A DNA stretch of 64,000 bases from Siphonodentalium dalli (Eukaryota > Mollusca > Scaphopoda > Gadilida > Siphonodentaliidae): the NCBI GenBank assembly GCA_032622095.1, contig CP136063.1, positions 148,851,379 to 148,915,378 of the forward strand. The letters run 5' to 3'. Under the pieces are notes generated by a model. The model was not told the origin of the DNA, did not search any database, and saw only the letters and a program-made list of their open reading frames with translations. Numbering within the stretch: position 1 is the first letter of the stretch; each line of letters begins with the position of its first letter. Below, one piece after another: positions 58,231 through 64,000 of this stretch. The position numbers and the translations under genes were made by a program.

Positions 58231-59972
58231 TGTTAGCTCAACTTTACTTTGTAAAGTTTGAGCTATTGCCATGGCTTTGTCATCCGTGTGTGCGTAAGGC
58301 GTCAACAATGCAGGCTACAGGTCGTACCTTTGGTCGGATCATTATGAAATTTGTCATAGCTGTTTACATCAACTTTTAGACCAGAATGATTCATTTTGGG
58401 ATCATTCGGAAAAAAAACATGGCCGCCAGTGGCCATCTTGGATTTCAAAATTCAATCCATTAGCACGGGCTACAGGCCATACTGTTTGTCTGATCATCAT
58501 GAAATTTGTCATGGATGTTAATATTGACATGTAGATGGGAACGAGTCATTTTGGGGTCATTCGGCCCAAAAACATGGCCGCCAGCAGCCATCTTGGATTT
58601 TACTCTTTGTATGACTAAATCCTTTAGCATGGGCTACAGGTCGTACATTTAGTCTGATCATCATAACATTTGTCATGGCTGTTGAAATTGGAATGTAGAT
58701 GGGAACGAGTCATTTTGGGGTCATTCGGACAAAAAACATGGCCGCCAGCGGCCATCTTGGATTTCAAAATTTAATCCATTAGCACGGGCCACAGGTCGTA
58801 CTGTTCGTCTGATCATCATGAAATTTGTCCTGGATGTTAATATTGACATGTAGATGGAAACGAGTCATTTTGGTGTCATTCGGCCAAAAAACATGGTCGC
58901 CAGCAGCCTTCTTGGATTTTACTCTTTGTATGACTAAATCCTTTAGCATGGGCTACAGGTTGTACCTTTAGTCTGATCATCATAAAATTTGTCATGGATG
59001 TTAACAATGACATGTAGATGGGAACGACTCATTTCGTTGTCATTCGGCCAAAAAACATGGCCGCCAGCAGCCATCTTGGATTTTACTCTTTGTATGACTA
59101 ATTCCTTTAGCACGGGCTACAGGTCGTACCTTTAGTCTGATCATCATAAAATTTGTCATGACTTTTGAAATTGGAATGTAAATGGGAACGAGTCATTTTG
59201 GGGTCATTCGGACAAAAAACATGGCCGCAAGCAGCCATCTTGGATTTCAAAATTCAATCGATTAGCACGGGCTACAGGTCGTACCTTTAGTCTGATCATC
59301 ATCAAATTTGTCGTGAATGTTAACAATGACATGTAGATTGGAACGAGTAATTTTGGGGTCATTCGGCCAAAAAACATGGCCGCCGGCAGCCATCTTAGAT
59401 TTACTCTTTGCATGACTAAATTCTTTGGCCTACAGGTCGTACCTTTGGTTGGATCATCATAAAATGTGTCATGGATGTTAACAATGACATGTAGATGGGA
59501 ACGAGTCCTTTTGGGGTCATTCGGACAAACAACATGGCCACCAGCGGCCATCTTGGATTTCAAAATTCAATCCATTAGCACGGCTACAGGTCGTACCTTT
59601 GGTCTGATCATCATGAAATTTGTCATGAATGTTAACATTGACATGTAGATGGGAAACGAGTAATTTTGGGGTCATTCGGCCAAAAATCATGGCCGCTGGC
59701 AGCCATCTTGTATTTTACTCTTTGCATGACTAAATCCTTTAGCACGGGCTACAGGTCGTAGCTTTAGTCTGATCATCATGAAATTTGTCATGGCTGTTTA
59801 AATTGGAATGTAGATGGGAACGAGTCATTTTGGGGTTATTTGGACAAAAAACATGGCTGTCAGCGGCCATCTTGGAGTTCAAAATTCAATTCAAAATCTT
59901 TCCATTCATTGCTCATCACACAAATTTAACTTCTTCTCAAAGTTGAGCTACAGTGTCATTGACACTTTCATT
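58231..59972 (+). mobile_element. Tandem-unit array, forward, about 10 units
   Basis: Starts with the terminal hairpin TTAGCTCAACTTTAC / GTAAAGTTTGAGCTA (58233-58265) and ends AGTTGAGCTACAGTGTCATT plus GACACTTTCATT (to 59972). Between them GGTCATTCGG recurs roughly every 160 bp (about 58555, 58718, 58875, 59038, 59202, 59358, 59515, 59673). Units are about 85-95% alike. Both ends are present, so this is a full-length, amplified copy. Frames through it are repeat shadows. Confidence 0.8.
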
Positions 59973-61690
59973 AACATCCATGACAAATTTCATGAAGATT
60001 TGACCAAAGCTACGACCTGTAGCCCGCGCCAAAGGATATAGTCATGCAAAGAGTAAAATCCAAGATGGCTGCTGGCAGCCATGTTTTTCAGCCGAACGAC
60101 CCCAAAATGACTCGTTCCCACCTACATGTCAATATTAACATCTATGACATATTTCATGATGATCAGATGAACAGTACGACCTGTAGCCCGCGCCAATGGA
60201 TTGAATTTTGAAATCCAAGATGGCCACCAGCGGACATGTTTTTCGGCCGAACGACCCCAAAATGACTCGTTCCCATCTACATGTCATTGTTAACATCCAT
60301 GAAAAATTTCATGAAGTTCCGACAAAAGCTACGACCTGTAGCCCGTACCAAAGGATTTAGTCATGCAAAGAGTAAAATCCAAGATGGCTGCTGGCAGCCA
60401 TGTTTTTTGGACGAACGACCCCAAAATCACTCGTTCCCATCTACATGTCAATATTAACATCTATGACATATTTCATGATGATCAGACGAACAGTACGACC
60501 TGTAGCCCGCGCCAATGGATTGAAATTTGAAATCCAAGATGGCCACCAGCGGACATGTTTTTCGGCCGAACGACCCCAAAATGACTCGTTCCCATCTACA
60601 TGTCATTGTTAACATCCATGACAAATTTCATGAAGTTACGACCAAAGCTAAGACCTGTAGCCCGCGCCAAAGGATTTAGTCATGCAAAGAGTAAAATCCA
60701 AGATGGCTGCTGGCGGCCATGTTTTTTGACCGAACGACCCCAAAATCACTCGTTCCCATCTACATGTCAATATGAACATCCATGACAAATTTCATGATGA
60801 TCAGATGAACAGTACGACCTGTAGCACGCGCCAATGGATTGAATTTTGAAATCCAAGATGGCCACCAGCAGCCATGTATTTTGGCAGAATGACCCCAAAA
60901 TCACTCGTTCCCATCTACATGTCAATATTAACATCTATGACATATTTCATGATGATCAGACGAACAGTACGACCTGTAGCCCGCGCCAATGGATTGAAAT
61001 TTGAAATCCAAGATGGCCACCAGCGGCCATGTTTTTCGGCCGAACGACTCCAAAATGACTCGTTCCCATCTACATGTCATTGTTAACATCCATGACAAAT
61101 TTCATGAAGTTCCGACCAAAGCTACGACCTGTAGCCCGTGCCAAAGGATTTAGTCAAGCAAAGAGTAAAATCCAAGATGGCTGCTGGCGGCCATATTTTT
61201 TGGCCGAACGACCCAAAAATCACTCGTTTCCCATCTACATGTCAATATTAACATCTATGACATATTTCATAATGATCAGACGAACAGTACGACCTGTAGC
61301 CCGCGCCAATGGATTGAAATTTGAAATCCAAGATGGCCACCAGTGGCCATGTTTTTTGGCCGAACGACCCCAAAATGACTCGTTCCCATCTACATGTAAT
61401 TGTTAACATCCATGACAAATTTCATGAAGTTCCGACCAAAGCTACGACCTGTAGCCCGCGCCAAAAGATTTAGTCATGCCAAGAGTAAAATCCAAGATGG
61501 CTGCTGGCGGCCATGTTTTTTGACCGAACGACCCCAAAAGCACTCGTTCCCATCTACTTGTCAATATGAACATCCATGACAAATTTCATGATGATCAGAT
61601 GAACAGTACGACCTGTAGCACGCGCCAATGGATTGTATTTTGAAATCCAAGATGGCCGCCAGCAGCCATGTGTTTTGGCAGAATGACCCA
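59973..61690 (-). repeat. Tandem-unit array, reverse, about 11 units
   Basis: GAACGACCCC recurs about every 160 bp (near 60090, 60248, 60413, 60566, 60733, 61044, 61363, 61520) in the orientation opposite to 58231-59972, so the two arrays form an inverted pair. Pairs of units alternate slightly (GCTGCTGGC against GCCACCAGC), which suggests a higher-order unit of about 320 bp. It stops at ATGACCCAACGAGAG near 61690. Confidence 0.8.
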
Positions 61691-61969
61691 ACGAGAGGCC
61701 GATCACGATCGGCAGATGTTTAACCCATACCTTGGCGATAGCGATTAGCTATTTTCATAAATCCTTACACCAACCTTTTCAACAATTCACACCTTATTAT
61801 TAAAGCTACTCGATCCGATTAAGCACCCCTCAGTTACTATTTATTTGGCTTCGGGGGTAACAAATATTTTATTCAAATCGAGGAACCCATTCATCAAATC
61901 AGAGTAAGCAGATATCAATTTTTTAAATCCATTATCTTTAACCACCTGGAATATTTAGTGGCCGTATGA

Positions 61970-62110
61970 AAGTCGATGAAGATTGATAACTCTAAAATCA
62001 AGTGGCTTTTTTTGTGTCAGATATTTGACAAAGCAGCAAAATTTCATTGTACGAAATGTTGATAAATAACAGGTTTTTGGCAATTTTATACAATAGTGGA
62101 CTGTGGTTAG
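61970..62110 (+). repeat. Dispersed repeat, copy 2
   Basis: Partner of 2355-2500 (see there). The flanks 61690-61970 and 62110-62380 show no gene. Confidence 0.7.
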
Positions 62111-62379
62111 CATTATTTTTGGGCAATTAATCGATTCTGATAACTGAAGTGGAATTGTTGTTGGAATCTGATGATATGGGGACCATCAAATCGGATTGAG
62201 TACCTTTAAATTCACAAGTGGCATAAGCCTTATTGGGCACCTTCCATATGAACATGGATATGGCATTTGATTCCAACCTATTAAGTCAGTTTAAAATAGA
62301 TATATAGTCTAGTCAGATTGAAAATAGATTCATTACATTGGATAGCATACTGTATGACCATGGAATGGGTAGGGTTAAT

Positions 62380-63680
62380 TTTCTTCTAAGCTAAACATTG
62401 GAAAGATATAATGTATGTAAACAGTGGAAATATAATTAAAGTTATGGTTAATATCTTCAAACCAATCGATACCAAAATCTATACAGGTGAAGAATGTATC
62501 AGCATTAACATGGATGCAATTATACATATAGTGATCATGTGAACAATATCTAGTTATCACATTGTGTCAACAGGATTGGTGGAGGATGTTAATATTTTTA
62601 AGCAAATAAACCAAATGACCCTCACTATGCAGGTTAGGGGTATGTTATCATAAACTATGCCAAGAACTATAAACATAATCAATGGAAATATTTGAGTTAT
62701 GAAATCGGATAGAATGGGGTTAATCTCACCCAAACTAATGAACTGATAAACACAAAAAAGTCTATGAAAAGCATGTCATTGGATTTAGCAAAACCCATAC
62801 AATAAACCAGTACCTAATGTCATGAACCTATTACAACACAGGGGTTAACTCAATATTGCACAGAAAAACAGAACTAGCCCGAGTGTAATCAATTAGCTTT
62901 GACAGGTTTTATCAACAGACTCCCCAGAGCAATGTTATTTATCTCTATGGTATGTAGTGTCCAGTTAAACATTGCCAATAATACACTCTGTGTTATGTGA
63001 GATCTTCTCTTCTCACAGCCCAGGCTTACTTTATCAGTCACTTTAATTTTAAATGGCCATAACTCTGTTAAAATATACCCGATCAAACTCAAATTCGAAC
63101 CTGATCTGTATTTCGGGATGGGGACCATATGTACCAAATTTGGATGAATTCTATTTAAAAACAAGAGCAGAAAGGGTCAACTAAACGATACCAAAAACCA
63201 TACAGATAAAGAACGTGCTAAGAAAAACCTAGGTATAAAGAAATATGAGGCATATCAGAAGAAAATTGTTTGACTTAGATGCATCAGATAGCATTTGTGT
63301 GCAGGGTTAATTATTTTCTAAACCGATCAACCAATCGATACCAAAAACTATACAGGTGAGGGGTGTGTCATTATAAACCTACATATCAAATATGAACACA
63401 AATCGGACAAAAAATACTTAAGTTATGGCATCGGATAGAACATGACTATGTGCGGATGCAAAGTGTTAATAATTTCTAAACCGATCAACCGATCAATACC
63501 AAAAACTATACAGGTGAGAAGTGTGTCATCATAAACATGCACATAAAATTTGAACACGATTCGATAAAAAATATTTGAGTAAATGAATCGGATAGCAAGC
63601 GTCTACAGACAGACGGACAGACAGACAGACAGACGGACGAACGACGGATGGTTGATCCGGACGTCGGCATTATGTGTACC
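62380..63680 (+). repeat. Degenerate tandem-unit region, about 160-190 bp units
   Basis: ATACCAAAAACTATACAGG(T) recurs near 63328 and 63497, with weaker forms near 62468 and 63190; each is followed by GTGTCATYATAAAC and ATTTGAACACRATTCG. The array ends in GACAGACAGACAGACGGACG (from 63605) and GGACGTCGGCATTATGTG. AAAACAAGAGCA at 63159 matches the start of the element at 44780. Non-coding. Confidence 0.7.
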
Positions 63681-63699
63681 ATACATGGTATGGGTACAC

Positions 63700-64000
63700 A
63701 TAAAAATGACTCGTTCCCATCTACATGTCAATGTCAACATTCATTACAAATTTCATAAACATCGGACCAAAGGTACGACCTGAAGCCCGCGCCAAAGGAT
63801 TTAGTCACGCAAAGAGTAAACTACAAGATGGCTGCTGGCAGCCATGTTTTTCGGCCGAACGACACCAAGATGACTCATTCCCATCTACATGTCATTGTTA
63901 ACATCCATGACAAATTTCATGAAGATCCGACCAAAGTTACAACCTTTAGCCCGCGCCAAAGGATTTAGTCATGCAAAGAGTAAAATCCAAGATGGCTGCT
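63700..64000 (-). repeat. 160 bp unit array entering from the right edge
   Basis: ACTCGTTCCCATCTACATGT, CGACCTGAAGCCCGCGCCAA and CAAGATGGCTGCTGG in reverse orientation, about two units, cut by the window end. Confidence 0.85.

Noticed and set aside
1-64000. tRNA, rRNA and snRNA genes
   Set aside because: None was recognised by eye on either strand; a covariance-model scan would be needed to exclude a decayed tRNA-derived SINE.

Overview
This is a repeat-dominated, AT-rich piece of an invertebrate (metazoan) nuclear genome. The evidence is spliced genes with GT-AG introns, a chymotrypsin-fold serine protease exon, a UPF0561/C2orf68-type gene, fragments of LINE and Penelope-like retroelements, a MULE transposase with PHD and FLYWCH zinc fingers, and many TIR, fold-back and tandem-unit elements. 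Several repeats (arrays of about 160 bp units, elements ending in GACGGACGGAC tracts) resemble families common in marine invertebrates such as molluscs. I cannot name the species. There is no sign of bacterial genes, rRNA, tRNA or CRISPR.

Host genes. (1) 401-519 (+) is the last coding exon of a trypsin-like serine protease whose other exons lie left of the window. (2) 31190-50757 (+) is a complete four-exon gene for a 145-residue UPF0561 protein (C2orf68 homologue), rebuilt here from splice sites and frame: exons 31190-31275, 43371-43489, 44204-44310 and 50632-50757. Its 12.1 kb and 6.3 kb introns are filled with transposons. (3) 17806-17944 and 54640-54829 are weaker exon candidates with no recognised family.

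Mobile DNA. 4281-5405 and 55.8-64 kb hold a family of elements made of about 160 bp units with palindromic ends, including a head-to-head pair of arrays at 58.2-61.7 kb. 7.4-15.9 kb holds MITEs, a 5'-truncated LINE (10622-11911) and an 1113 bp element built from a 16 bp palindrome (14793-15905). 18011-26450 is an 8.4 kb near-perfect palindrome made of two inverted copies of a fold-back element with a minisatellite core. 26.6-30.2 kb is a patchwork of short tandem modules. Inside intron 1 of the UPF0561 gene a CR1-like LINE is split by a 3.0 kb MULE (31682-34670) that encodes a broken PHD-FLYWCH-transposase; next come a TTAA MITE and a 2.7 kb long-TIR element that itself contains a hAT-like MITE and another TTAA MITE. 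Intron 3 holds a 1.84 kb TTAA fold-back element and a Penelope-like fragment split by a MITE.

The strongest results are the UPF0561 gene, the nested insertions with readable target-site duplications, the four CCCT/CCTC-ended TTAA MITEs, the giant palindrome, and a shared internal motif across otherwise different tandem-unit families. All calls were made by eye from the sequence; no search or alignment was run.
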